The notes below the pieces were generated by a model, which was not told where the DNA came from, made no database searches, and saw only the letters and a list, made by a program, of their open reading frames with translations. This document shows, one piece after another, positions 50,715 to 58,728 of a stretch of DNA of 64,000 bases; the stretch's first letter is position 1, and each line of letters starts with the position of its first letter. The stretch covers positions 1 through 64,000 of the forward strand of contig NZ_JACJHR010000012.1 in NCBI RefSeq assembly GCF_014174495.1, written 5' to 3'. The position numbers were made by a program, and so were the translations under genes. This DNA comes from Amycolatopsis echigonensis. Its GTDB lineage: Bacteria > Actinomycetota > Actinomycetes > Mycobacteriales > Pseudonocardiaceae.

Positions 50715-52997
50715 GTGTCCGACAACGACACCAGCACGCCCGGCACGGTGGTGCCGTTCCGCCGCCCCGAGGGCACTGTGGCCACCGCCCCGGGGACCAC
50801 GGTCGAGGGCGAAGTGCTCGACCACACCGAAGCTGCTCTGACCGTGTCCGAGCCCCGCCAGACCTGGGGCACCCGCGTGCTGCACGGCACCGGCCGGGTC
50901 CTGTCCGGTCCCTCGGACCAGGTCCGCGCCCGGCTGGCCGAACGCACGATCGAGCTGAGCCACGCCACCGGGACCCGGCTGCGCAAGGGTGGCCTGCACG
51001 GCCGCCGCGCACTGGGCCGGACCAGGCGTTTTGTGGCCCGGCACGGGCGGATCATCGGCAAGGGCATGGAATCCGCCCGTCAGCGCCGCCGCGCTGACAC
51101 CGACCACACCGACCTCAAGGTCGCCCGCGCGACCGCGAAGGAGAAGGGAGACACTGCGCAGGTCGAGGCCCTGACCCGGCAGCTCAACGAGGGCCGCCAC
51201 GTCCGCGTGGACACCGCCCGCAAATGGGCCGAACTTGCCTGGTCAGTGGCCTGGAAAACAGCCGCGGCGCTCGGGACGCTGTTCGTCGTCTCGGTGGTCG
51301 CGGGCGGGATCAACGGGTTCGGGCACTGGCTGGGCGTGTGGAACGCCAACGACGCGCTCGCGGTGTGGCGCGGCGCGCTGACCGCGGTCTACGACGCTGC
51401 CGTGCTGGCGGTGACGTTGTGGTGGGCGTTCCCGGCCGCGTGGGCGGTGGTGAAGCTGTCGCGCTACTGGCGCGACGGCAACCGGCTAGGCGAGCAGGTT
51501 CTGCCTGTCCACCTGCGCAAACAGGCCAGCTCCACCCAAGAGCGGGAGCTGACCGAGGGCGCGCTGACCCAGGCGCTGGCCAACATCGGCAACACGCAGC
51601 TGAAGGGCTACATCAAGGAGGGCTGGCCCAACCGCGACACCGACAACGCCTGGGTGCAGCCGCCGATCGCCACGCCCAAGGGCTACCACGTGCAGATCCG
51701 GCTGCCGCTCGGCGTCGACGTGCCCGCGGTCCGCAAGGCCCACAACGTGCTGGCGCACAACCTGGGTTGCCGCGGTCCGGAGCTGTTCCTGGAAGCCGCC
51801 GAGCAGGACCCGACCGTGCTGGACCTGTTCCGGCTCAACCCCGGGGTCCTGCGGGAACCGGTGGACCCGCACCCGCTGCTGAGCGGCGGGACCACCGACT
51901 ACTGGACCGGGTTCCCGATCGGGGTCACCCCGCGCGGGAACCCCGTCGTCACGCCGGTGTTCGAACGCAACTTCGTGTTCTCCGGGACGATGGGGTCGGG
52001 CAAGACCACCATGATCCTCGACCTGCTCTACGGGGCGATCCTGGATCCGCTGGTGGACATCGACGTCTTCGTGTTCGCCCAGAACAACGACTACGACCAG
52101 CTCAAACCCGTCCTGAACACGTTCTCCGAGGGCGGCACCACGGAGAACGTGCAGGCGTGCCTGGAACACATGGAAGGGCTGTACGCGGAACTGGCGACCC
52201 GCGGGAACCTGCTGAAGAAACACGGCATCGCCAGCGTGAACCGGGAGGTCGCGGCGAAGGAGCCGGGCCTGCGGCCCCGGATCGTGGTGATCGACGAATG
52301 CCAGGCGTTCTTCCGCCAGGACACCCCGGAGGAACGCCGGCGGGTGGTGAACCTGCTGGTCAACTTCTACAGCGCGGCCCGCAAGTACGCGATCAACGTC
52401 GTGTTCGCGACCCCGCTGCCCTCGGACCAGTCGCTGCCGCGCGACCTGGTCGCGGTCACCACGAACAAGGCGTGCGGGGCGATTGGCGACAAGACCCGCA
52501 ACAACGTCGTGCTCGGGGAAAAGGCTTACGAGAACGGGATTTCCGCCCTGGACCTGAAGCCGAAGACCAAGACCGCGCTGAACGACACCGGCACGCTGAT
52601 CTGCATCGGGTTCACCGACGAGCCCGGCGCGATCCGTTCCTACTACCTCACCGACGAGCAGAAACAGGTCCTGGTCGACCGGGCGCTGGAGCTGCGCGGC
52701 GGCGGCACCGCCCCGGCGGCGCTGGCGGCGGCCGAGGACCGCGACGTGCTCGCCGACATCCTCGCGGTCACCCGGGACGTGGCCGTGCGCGAGGACGAGC
52801 AGCACCCCCGGGCCGGGGCGATCGCCGCGGCCCTGGCCACCCGCTGGAACGCCTACCAGAACTGGCAGATCAAGGACGTGACCGAGGCGCTGGCCAAGCA
52901 CGGCTACACGGTTCCGACTACACAGCGTAGGTTCCCGGTCGATCCGGCGAAGGTTGCCGAGGCCCTCGCCCGGCGCGACGCCGTGTCCGACGAGTGA
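50715..52997 (+). CDS. traB: TraB/FtsK-family conjugative DNA translocase
   Basis: A 760-residue motor that moves double-stranded DNA between mycelia. It has an N-terminal basic region, two membrane helices (about 175-250), and the FtsK ATPase core with Walker A GTMGSGKT (424-431) and Walker B IVVIDE (Asp527, Glu528). The C-terminus (WQIKDVTEALAKHGYTVPTTQRRF) is a winged helix of the type that in TraB reads the clt repeats. GTG start after GAAAGGAGAC. It is the only large transfer protein, as in pSAM2-type elements. A repeat array follows directly. Confidence 0.92.
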   Translation: MSDNDTSTPGTVVPFRRPEGTVATAPGTTVEGEVLDHTEAALTVSEPRQTWGTRVLHGTGRVLSGPSDQVRARLAERTIELSHATGTRLRKGGLHGRRALGRTRRFVARHGRIIGKGMESARQRRRADTDHTDLKVARATAKEKGDTAQVEALTRQLNEGRHVRVDTARKWAELAWSVAWKTAAALGTLFVVSVVAGGINGFGHWLGVWNANDALAVWRGALTAVYDAAVLAVTLWWAFPAAWAVVKLSRYWRDGNRLGEQVLPVHLRKQASSTQERELTEGALTQALANIGNTQLKGYIKEGWPNRDTDNAWVQPPIATPKGYHVQIRLPLGVDVPAVRKAHNVLAHNLGCRGPELFLEAAEQDPTVLDLFRLNPGVLREPVDPHPLLSGGTTDYWTGFPIGVTPRGNPVVTPVFERNFVFSGTMGSGKTTMILDLLYGAILDPLVDIDVFVFAQNNDYDQLKPVLNTFSEGGTTENVQACLEHMEGLYAELATRGNLLKKHGIASVNREVAAKEPGLRPRIVVIDECQAFFRQDTPEERRRVVNLLVNFYSAARKYAINVVFATPLPSDQSLPRDLVAVTTNKACGAIGDKTRNNVVLGEKAYENGISALDLKPKTKTALNDTGTLICIGFTDEPGAIRSYYLTDEQKQVLVDRALELRGGGTAPAALAAAEDRDVLADILAVTRDVAVREDEQHPRAGAIAAALATRWNAYQNWQIKDVTEALAKHGYTVPTTQRRFPVDPAKVAEALARRDAVSDE

Positions 52998-53057
52998 GGT
53001 CGGCCCGCGCCGCTCGCAGACCCCGAAAACCGGGGCTGCGAGCGGCGCGGGCAGGCC

Positions 53058-53241
53058 GGCTCACTCGGCTCACTCGGCTCACTTCGATTCACTTCCGCAG
53101 GTCACAGCCGACTCACTCGCAAAATGAGCCAGCTCACTCCGATCCGGCGAACTCACTCGCCGACTCACTCCCGACTCACTCGGCCCGGGCCCGTCCCGGT
53201 CCGCCCGCACAACTCCGCGAACCCCGCCGATCGCTCACTCA
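53058..53241. repeat. TCACT repeat array, candidate clt transfer locus
   Basis: At least ten copies of YTCACT lie in 184 gene-free bases just after traB. Three are in 9-base register (GGCTCACTC at 53058, 53067 and 53076), then copies at 53088, 53112, 53133, 53152, 53163, 53173 and 53233, several preceded by GA as GACTCACTC. TraB proteins of Streptomyces recognise short direct repeats in a locus of this type near the tra gene. No other feature is visible in 52998-53286. Confidence 0.65.
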
Positions 53242-53286
53242 CAGTGACTGATTGGCGTGGTTCGCTGCTGCCCGAGGAGGAACCTC

Positions 53287-53673
53287 TTGACCGTCACGCA
53301 CACCCCCGGCGCGCTCGACCTGGCCGCCACCGACTTCGCCGCGTGCACCGGCCTGGACGTGCCGCACGCGTTCTACGACGAACTCGTCGACGCCTGGTAT
53401 GCCGCCGGCACCGCCGACCCGGCCGCCGCGCTCGCCTTGATCCAGGACGCCGCCGAGTCCGAGGGCGGCCCGTACCCGACTACGGCCGACCTCCCGGCGT
53501 TCCGGGAGCGCTGGTTCGCCGACGCCCGCGCCGCGACCGAGGACGACCCTGCGGTCAGCGTCGTGGACCCGGCCGCGCCCGGCGCATTCCCCGCGCTGGT
53601 GTGGCGAACGCACGCGGACGCGCCCCACGCCAGTCGCGCGGTCGCCGACACCCGCGGCGGGTTCCAGCACTGA
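53287..53673 (+). CDS. Acidic protein of unknown function
   Basis: 128 residues from TTG 53287, which has a strong GAGGAGGAACC site. Acidic and helical at the N-terminus (LAATDFAACTGLDVPHAFYDELVDAWYAAGT), with a patch YPTTADLPAFRERWF. Not recognised. First gene after the repeat array. Confidence 0.75.
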   Translation: MTVTHTPGALDLAATDFAACTGLDVPHAFYDELVDAWYAAGTADPAAALALIQDAAESEGGPYPTTADLPAFRERWFADARAATEDDPAVSVVDPAAPGAFPALVWRTHADAPHASRAVADTRGGFQH

Positions 53674-53707
53674 CCCGGCGACCCCACTCTTTCCTGGAGG
53701 AAGCTCC

Positions 53708-53842
53708 GTGACCACTCGATTCGCCCCGGCTGCGCCCGGCCGCCCGTCGCGGCGGCGGTGGGCGTGCCGTTCGTGCGGCGCGCGCAACCGGATGCGGCAG
53801 CGCTGCTGCCACGCCTGCCGACAGCACCGTCCCCGCCAGTAA
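53708..53842 (+). CDS. 44-residue zinc-ribbon-like peptide
   Basis: GTG 53708 after CTGGAGGAAG. The peptide is very basic (12 Arg) with CRSCGARNRMRQRCCHAC: two CxxC-type knuckles that could hold one zinc. Too short for standard gene calling. It could bind nucleic acid; the setting just before the replication-type genes fits. Confidence 0.6.
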   Translation: MTTRFAPAAPGRPSRRRWACRSCGARNRMRQRCCHACRQHRPRQ

Positions 53843-53868
53843 ACCCCTGCAGCGAAAGGGAGAACCCG

Positions 53869-54417
53869 ATGGACAGTCCTGGTCCGTTTGACGCGGAAAA
53901 CCAGTTCCTCGGCTCGGTCCTGTGGTCGGACCTGCCCGGCGCGCGGGCGCTGATGGCCGGGATGCGCCCCGGCGACTTCGCCCGCCCGATGGCCGCGCAC
54001 GTCGCGCACCTGGCGATGCAGGTCATGGCCGAGGGGCAGCCGCCGGGTCCGGCGCTGCTGTTCGACCAGGCCGTCCGGACCGGTCAGGCCCGTGGCGAGC
54101 ACCGCGCCACCTGGCTCTCGCGCGAGCTGGCCGACCTCTACGGGAACGCGGCCGGCGCGGTGCACGGGCCGCGGTTCAAGGCCGCCGTGCTCGAGCACGC
54201 CTACCGTCGCGCCGCCGTCCGCTACGCCCGGCGGCTGCTGCAGGCGGCCGACCACGCCGACCCGGCCGGGATCGCGGCGCGGCTGGACGAACGCGGCGAG
54301 GTGGACGCGCTCGCCGCCCGCTACCGCGCCGCCGCCGGACCCGACGCGCTCGACCCGCCCGACATCGTCCGCCCCGCCGGGCGCCAGCCCGCAACGACCC
54401 GAAGAGAGGCTGCCTGA
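53869..54417 (+). CDS. DnaB-N-domain-like protein without ATPase
   Basis: 182 residues. The first ~110 (FDAENQFLGSVLWSDLPGARALMAGMRPGDFARPMAAHVAHLAMQVMAEGQPPGPALLFDQA) follow the pattern of the DnaB helicase N-terminal domain (AE..VLG..L......D....F....H..I), the part that binds DnaG primase. No P-loop follows; the C-terminus is a short helical tail. It may recruit or block host primase or helicase. ATG after GAAAGGGAG; the stop overlaps the DUF4417 ATG by one base. Confidence 0.65.
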   Translation: MDSPGPFDAENQFLGSVLWSDLPGARALMAGMRPGDFARPMAAHVAHLAMQVMAEGQPPGPALLFDQAVRTGQARGEHRATWLSRELADLYGNAAGAVHGPRFKAAVLEHAYRRAAVRYARRLLQAADHADPAGIAARLDERGEVDALAARYRAAAGPDALDPPDIVRPAGRQPATTRREAA

Positions 54418-55139
54418 TGACCGACGCCGATGTCCTCGCCGCCGACACGCCGATCGCGGCACCGGAGGTGGGGCTGGCCGGGACCCGGTCGAGCCACCGC
54501 TGGGCGAGCATGCCCGGCAACTGGGACAAGCTCAACTGCCGCGCGCTGTTCCCGTCCGACAACGACTGGGGCATCCCGACCCTGCCCCGCGCCTCGTTCG
54601 AACCTGCTCGGCTGGTGCCCTACACCGACCGCCGCGCCGCTGCGGCGGCCGCGGCCGGGTCCGGGACGGCCGCGGTGCATTTCTTCCTGGACGACTACCG
54701 GTTCGAGGTCGTGTGGTCCAAACCGGAACGCGGCCTGTCCCGCTGCGCCGCGGTCGGGGCGGCGCTGACCCCGGATTTCAGCCTGTACCGGGACATGCCG
54801 CTGGCGATGCAGCTGTGGCAGGTCTACCGCGCACGCTGGTGCGGAGCCTGGCTGCGCCACCACGGCATCGACGTCGTCCCGACCGTCAGCTGGTCCACCC
54901 CGGACTCGTATCTGTTCGCGTTCGCGGGAATCCCGGCCGGGTCGGTGGTCGCGGTGTCCACGGTGGGGGTGTGGCGCGACCCGGTCGCCCGCGCCCTCTT
55001 CGCCGACGGCTACGCGGAAATGCTGCGCCGCCTGAACCCGGCTCTGGTGCTCGTGCACGGCAAACCGCCGACCGAGCAGGTTCGAGCCGGGACGCCGGTG
55101 CGGTGCTATCCATCGCGGTGGGACGGGGGTGAGCGGTGA
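54417..55139 (+). CDS. DUF4417-family protein
   Basis: 240 residues. The segment HFFLDDYRFEVVWSKPERG, then LTPDFSLYRDMPLAMQLWQVYRARWCGAWLRHHGIDVVPTVSWSTPDSYLFAFAGIPAGSVVAVSTVG, is the DUF4417 core, a radical-SAM-neighbour family known from phages and mobile elements. Biochemical role unknown. Coupled to both neighbours (one-base overlap before; a GTG/ATG pair at its stop). Confidence 0.85.
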   Translation: MTDADVLAADTPIAAPEVGLAGTRSSHRWASMPGNWDKLNCRALFPSDNDWGIPTLPRASFEPARLVPYTDRRAAAAAAAGSGTAAVHFFLDDYRFEVVWSKPERGLSRCAAVGAALTPDFSLYRDMPLAMQLWQVYRARWCGAWLRHHGIDVVPTVSWSTPDSYLFAFAGIPAGSVVAVSTVGVWRDPVARALFADGYAEMLRRLNPALVLVHGKPPTEQVRAGTPVRCYPSRWDGGER

Positions 55140-55927
55140 TGGGCGGACGGGGAGCCTCGATGGGCAGAAGCGGCGGCCCGGCGGCGGCGGTGTCCGGCAG
55201 CGGCCAGCTCGGTGACGGGGCCCCGGCGGAGGCGGAGCCCGCTGTGCCCGCGACCGAGCAGGGTGCGGCGGAGCCGGAGAAACCGGCGGCCGAGCAGCGG
55301 CCGTCGGTGGCCGGGCCGCCGGTGTCGGGGGAGGTGTCGGAGGCTCCGGTGCTGAAGAACGAGTGGGGCTCGTTGAACTCGGCCGAGATCAGCTTCCACG
55401 ACGACGGCGAGATCGGCACGGCGCTGAAGTACATGCACGACGACGCCCGGATGGACGTGGACGGCGAGCCGCTGGCCAACGTCCTCGGCCGCCTGGCCAC
55501 CGACGTCACGACCGGCCGGCGCAGCGCGGCGGAAGGAGTAGAGGCGTACAAGACGCTGCGCGACCGGCTGCCCGAAGGCAGCGAGGCACGCCAATGCCTC
55601 AACCTCGCCATCCGGCGCATCGACGCCCCGCCCAGCCCGACACCGCAAGTGCCCGGCGGAACGCCAGCACCGCTGAAGACCCTGATGCAGGAGCTGCACT
55701 CCGTCCCGCTGGTGCGCCAGGACGGACGCGAAACGCAGCGGCTGCAGGAAATCCTCAACAACAGCTTCGGCGACAAGCCCGGCGACCGGCCGGCCAGGCT
55801 CGGCCTCCTCGCCATGGAACTCAAGCAGTTCCACGGGATGCGGCACGAGTCCCAGGGCGACGCGGGCAAGTTCGAGATCGACCGCGCTGTCCGGCGAGCG
55901 ATCAAGGAGCTTGGCGGCCGCGCCTGA
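55139..55927 (+). CDS. Protein of unknown function with low-complexity N-terminus
   Basis: 262 residues. The first ~75 are Gly/Ala/Pro/Glu-rich and probably disordered; the rest is helical (ISFHDDGEIGTALKYMHDDARMDVDG, LGRLATDVTTGRRSAAEGVEAYKTLRDRL, LGLLAMELKQFHGMRHESQ). Not recognised. Start ATG 55139 or GTG 55136. It closes a translation-coupled block and is followed by a hairpin. Confidence 0.75.
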   Translation: MGGRGASMGRSGGPAAAVSGSGQLGDGAPAEAEPAVPATEQGAAEPEKPAAEQRPSVAGPPVSGEVSEAPVLKNEWGSLNSAEISFHDDGEIGTALKYMHDDARMDVDGEPLANVLGRLATDVTTGRRSAAEGVEAYKTLRDRLPEGSEARQCLNLAIRRIDAPPSPTPQVPGGTPAPLKTLMQELHSVPLVRQDGRETQRLQEILNNSFGDKPGDRPARLGLLAMELKQFHGMRHESQGDAGKFEIDRAVRRAIKELGGRA

Positions 55928-56037
55928 AGCCGTAACGCCGCACCTCCGATACGGCAAGGACCCGCCGCAGGAACGGGCCCCGTCCGAACCTGCTCCGTTC
56001 CCGACCACAACACCAGCACCGACCACACCGGACGCGA

Positions 56038-56068
56038 GAAGGCCGGGCACCGCGCGTGCCCGGCCTTC
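56038..56068 (+). terminator. Strong internal terminator
   Basis: GAAGGCCGGGCAC (56038-56050) pairs perfectly with 56056-56068 around CGCGC. It splits the upstream block from the DUF5131 and methyltransferase genes. Confidence 0.7.
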
Positions 56069-56099
56069 TCACGTCCGCACCGTCCACACAGGAGGTTCG

Positions 56100-57080
56100 A
56101 TGAGCGTGACCACGCGGATCGAATGGACCGACGCGACCTGGAACCCGGTCACCGGCTGCACCAAGGTCAGCCCGGGCTGCGACCACTGCTATGCCGAGAC
56201 GTTCGCCGAACGCTGGCGCGGCACGACGGGGCACTACTTCGCCTCGGGGTTCGACGTGCGGCTGCGCCGGGACAAGCTCGCCCTGCCGCTGCGCTGGCGG
56301 CGGCCCCGCCGGATCTTCGTCAACAGCATGTCGGACCTGTTCCACAAGGACGTCCCCGACGACTACATCGCCCGCGTCTTCGCGGTGATGGCCGCCTGCC
56401 CCCAGCACACCTTCCAGCTGCTGACCAAACGCCCCGCCCGGATGCGCGCGCTGCTCAACAACGACGGTTTCGCCGACCGGGCGATGGACGAGTCGCTGGT
56501 GATCAAGCCGATCGCGATGGGCGCGAAGCCGCACGGCGACATCTGGCCGCTGCCCAACGTGTGGGTCGGGGTGTCGGTCGAAAACCAGCGCTGGGCCGAC
56601 ATCCGGGTCCCGACCCTGCTCGACACCTGCGCGGCCATCCGGTGGATCTCGGCCGAACCGCTGCTCGGCCCGATCAACCTGGGAGCGCTGTCCACGCGGG
56701 AGGGCCCCGTCGATGCGCTGATGGGCAACCTCGACCACGCGCGCGGACCGGACGGCCGGCTGAGGGCGATGGAGAACCCGCGTCCGCTGCCGCGCCTGGA
56801 CTGGGTGGTCGCAGGCGGCGAGTCCGGCCACGGTGCCCGGCCGATGCACCCGAACTGGGTGCGGTCGCTACGGGACCAGTGCGACTTCGCGAGCGTGCCG
56901 TTCCTGTTCAAGCAGTGGGGTGCGTGGGCTCCCGAATCGGTGGTCGCGAGCGAGACCGGCGCGGCGACCGCCCGCTGCGTCGACTGGGACGGCGAGGCGA
57001 TGCAACGCAGCGGCAAAGGACGCACCGGCCGCACGCTCGACGGCCGCACCCACGACCAGTACCCGGCGAAGGAGGCCTGA
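56100..57080 (+). CDS. DUF5131 (phage Gp37/Gp68) radical-SAM-like protein
   Basis: 326 residues. Near the N-terminus IEWTDATWNPVTGCTKVSPGCDHCYAE carries the CxxxxxxCxxC cysteines of this family, which resembles the iron-sulfur site of spore photoproduct lyase. Further family marks are FVNSMSDLFHKDVPDD, LLTKRP, WVGVSVENQRWAD and FLFKQWGAW. Function unknown, found mostly in phages and mobile elements. ATG after ACAGGAGG; its stop overlaps the methyltransferase ATG (TGATG), so the two are co-translated. Confidence 0.88.
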   Translation: MSVTTRIEWTDATWNPVTGCTKVSPGCDHCYAETFAERWRGTTGHYFASGFDVRLRRDKLALPLRWRRPRRIFVNSMSDLFHKDVPDDYIARVFAVMAACPQHTFQLLTKRPARMRALLNNDGFADRAMDESLVIKPIAMGAKPHGDIWPLPNVWVGVSVENQRWADIRVPTLLDTCAAIRWISAEPLLGPINLGALSTREGPVDALMGNLDHARGPDGRLRAMENPRPLPRLDWVVAGGESGHGARPMHPNWVRSLRDQCDFASVPFLFKQWGAWAPESVVASETGAATARCVDWDGEAMQRSGKGRTGRTLDGRTHDQYPAKEA

Positions 57081-58660
57081 TGTTCACGCTCTACGACGAG
57101 TTCGCGGGGTTCGGCGGATCGAGCCAGGGCGCGACCGCGGTGCCGGGGGTGGAGATGCTGCTGGCCGCGAACCACGACCCGCTCAGCGTGGAAGTGCACG
57201 GGATGAACTTCCCGGACGCCGACCACTACTGCGGGGATATCGCGAAGGCCGACATCGCCGGTTTCCCGCGCGCGGACATCTTCTGGGCCTCCCCGGCCTG
57301 CCCGCCGTGGACGGACGCGCGCGGCGTGAAGCGGGATTTCGACCAGGCCACGCAGAACGCGCTGTTCGACCCCGTGACCGGGCCGCGCGCGCTGGACCCG
57401 GCGATCGCGCGGGCACGGGCGCTGATGGAAGAGATCCCGCGGTACCTGCAGGCGATGCGCCGCAAAGGGAAGCCGGTGCTGGCCGGGGTGGTCGAGAACG
57501 TCGTGCAGGTCCGCAAGTGGGCCGAGTTCTCCCGCTGGCGCAAGGAGATCGAGGCCGAGGGCTACCGCACCCGGCTGGTCGCGATCAACTCGATGCACGT
57601 GGCCGGGCCGGTCACCGGCAAGGTCGCGCAGTCGCGCAACCGGTTCTACATGCCGTTCTGGCTCGCCGACGTCGGCCGGGACCCGGACTGGGACAAGTGG
57701 CTGCGCCCCAAAGCGTGGTGCCCGAACTGCGAGGAAGAGGTGAGCGCGATGCAGTCCTGGAAGAAGCCCGGCACCGACATGGGCGTGTACGGGGTCCGCA
57801 ACGGCCAGTACGTCTACCGCTGCCCGCGCGCCTCGTGCCGCAACACGATCGTCGAGCCGCCGGTGCTCGGGGCGGAAACCATCATCGACTGGACCCTCGA
57901 CCCGGGGCAGCGGATCGGGGAGCGCGTCGACAGGCAAGGACGGCCGGACCCGCTGGAACCGGCGACCATCGCGCGGATCGAGGCCGGGCTGGCCCGGCAC
58001 GTGCGGCCGCTGCTCGCCCCGGCCGGGGGCACCTGGCGCACCGAGGCGACGCCGCTGGACCAGCCGATGCCGACCCGCACCACGCGGGAGACCGACGGGT
58101 TGGTGGTGCCGCCGATGGTGGTGTCGGTCGCCAAACGCGCCGCCGACTCCGCCGTGGTGACCGTGGACCGGCCGTTGCGGACGCAGACCTGTCGGAGGGA
58201 GACCGCGCTGGTGGTGCCGCCGTTCATCTCGCTGCTGCGCGGCGGCGGGTCGAAGGAGACCGCCTACCCGGTCGCCGGGCCGATCCCGACCGTGTCCGCC
58301 CAGGGCAACCACCACGGCCTGGTCGGCCCGCCGGCCGGGGCACGGGACACCGCGATGCTGCTGGCCTACTACTCCAACGGAGCAGCCTCACCGGTCGATC
58401 GCCCGGTCGGCACGTTGACCACCCGCGACCGCTACGGCCTCGTCGGCGGCACCCCGCCGGTCGAGCAGTGCACGTTCCGGATGCTCGCCCCCGCCGAAAT
58501 CGGGGCGGGCATGGCGTTCCGGCCCGACTACAAGGTCAAGGGCAGCAAACGCCGGATCGTGCGCGGCTACGGCAACGCGGTCACCCCGCCCGTGGCCGAA
58601 GTCCTGGTCTCGGCACTGGTCGAAACGCTGTCCGGGGAGCCGCTCGCCCCGGCCGCCTGA
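57080..58660 (+). CDS. dcm: C5 cytosine DNA methyltransferase, orphan
   Basis: 526 residues. Motifs: I DEFAGFGGSSQG (8-13 core), IV SPACPPW with the catalytic Cys74, VI VENV (139-141), VIII QSRNRFYM and X GYGNAVTPPVAEVL. Between VIII and X a long target-recognition region holds a zinc ribbon (CPNC, then CPRASC) and four spaced copies of a pattern near T-x-T-x(5,6)-GLV-x-PP. No restriction partner is encoded nearby. It could protect the element from host restriction on transfer. Confidence 0.92.
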   Translation: MFTLYDEFAGFGGSSQGATAVPGVEMLLAANHDPLSVEVHGMNFPDADHYCGDIAKADIAGFPRADIFWASPACPPWTDARGVKRDFDQATQNALFDPVTGPRALDPAIARARALMEEIPRYLQAMRRKGKPVLAGVVENVVQVRKWAEFSRWRKEIEAEGYRTRLVAINSMHVAGPVTGKVAQSRNRFYMPFWLADVGRDPDWDKWLRPKAWCPNCEEEVSAMQSWKKPGTDMGVYGVRNGQYVYRCPRASCRNTIVEPPVLGAETIIDWTLDPGQRIGERVDRQGRPDPLEPATIARIEAGLARHVRPLLAPAGGTWRTEATPLDQPMPTRTTRETDGLVVPPMVVSVAKRAADSAVVTVDRPLRTQTCRRETALVVPPFISLLRGGGSKETAYPVAGPIPTVSAQGNHHGLVGPPAGARDTAMLLAYYSNGAASPVDRPVGTLTTRDRYGLVGGTPPVEQCTFRMLAPAEIGAGMAFRPDYKVKGSKRRIVRGYGNAVTPPVAEVLVSALVETLSGEPLAPAA

Positions 58661-58728
58661 CCAGGCCAGCCCCAAACCTTCGCTCAGCGGCACCGCACAT
58701 CCACAACGCACGTCAGTGGAGGACGTTC

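Noticed and set aside
53058..53241. CRISPR-like array
   Set aside because: The repeats are 6 to 9 bases with irregular spacing and no unique spacers of constant length, and there are no cas genes. A translocase recognition array fits better.
57080..58660. Complete restriction-modification system
   Set aside because: The methyltransferase is clear, but no neighbouring gene shows endonuclease motifs. DUF5131 and DUF4417 are not nucleases by sequence.
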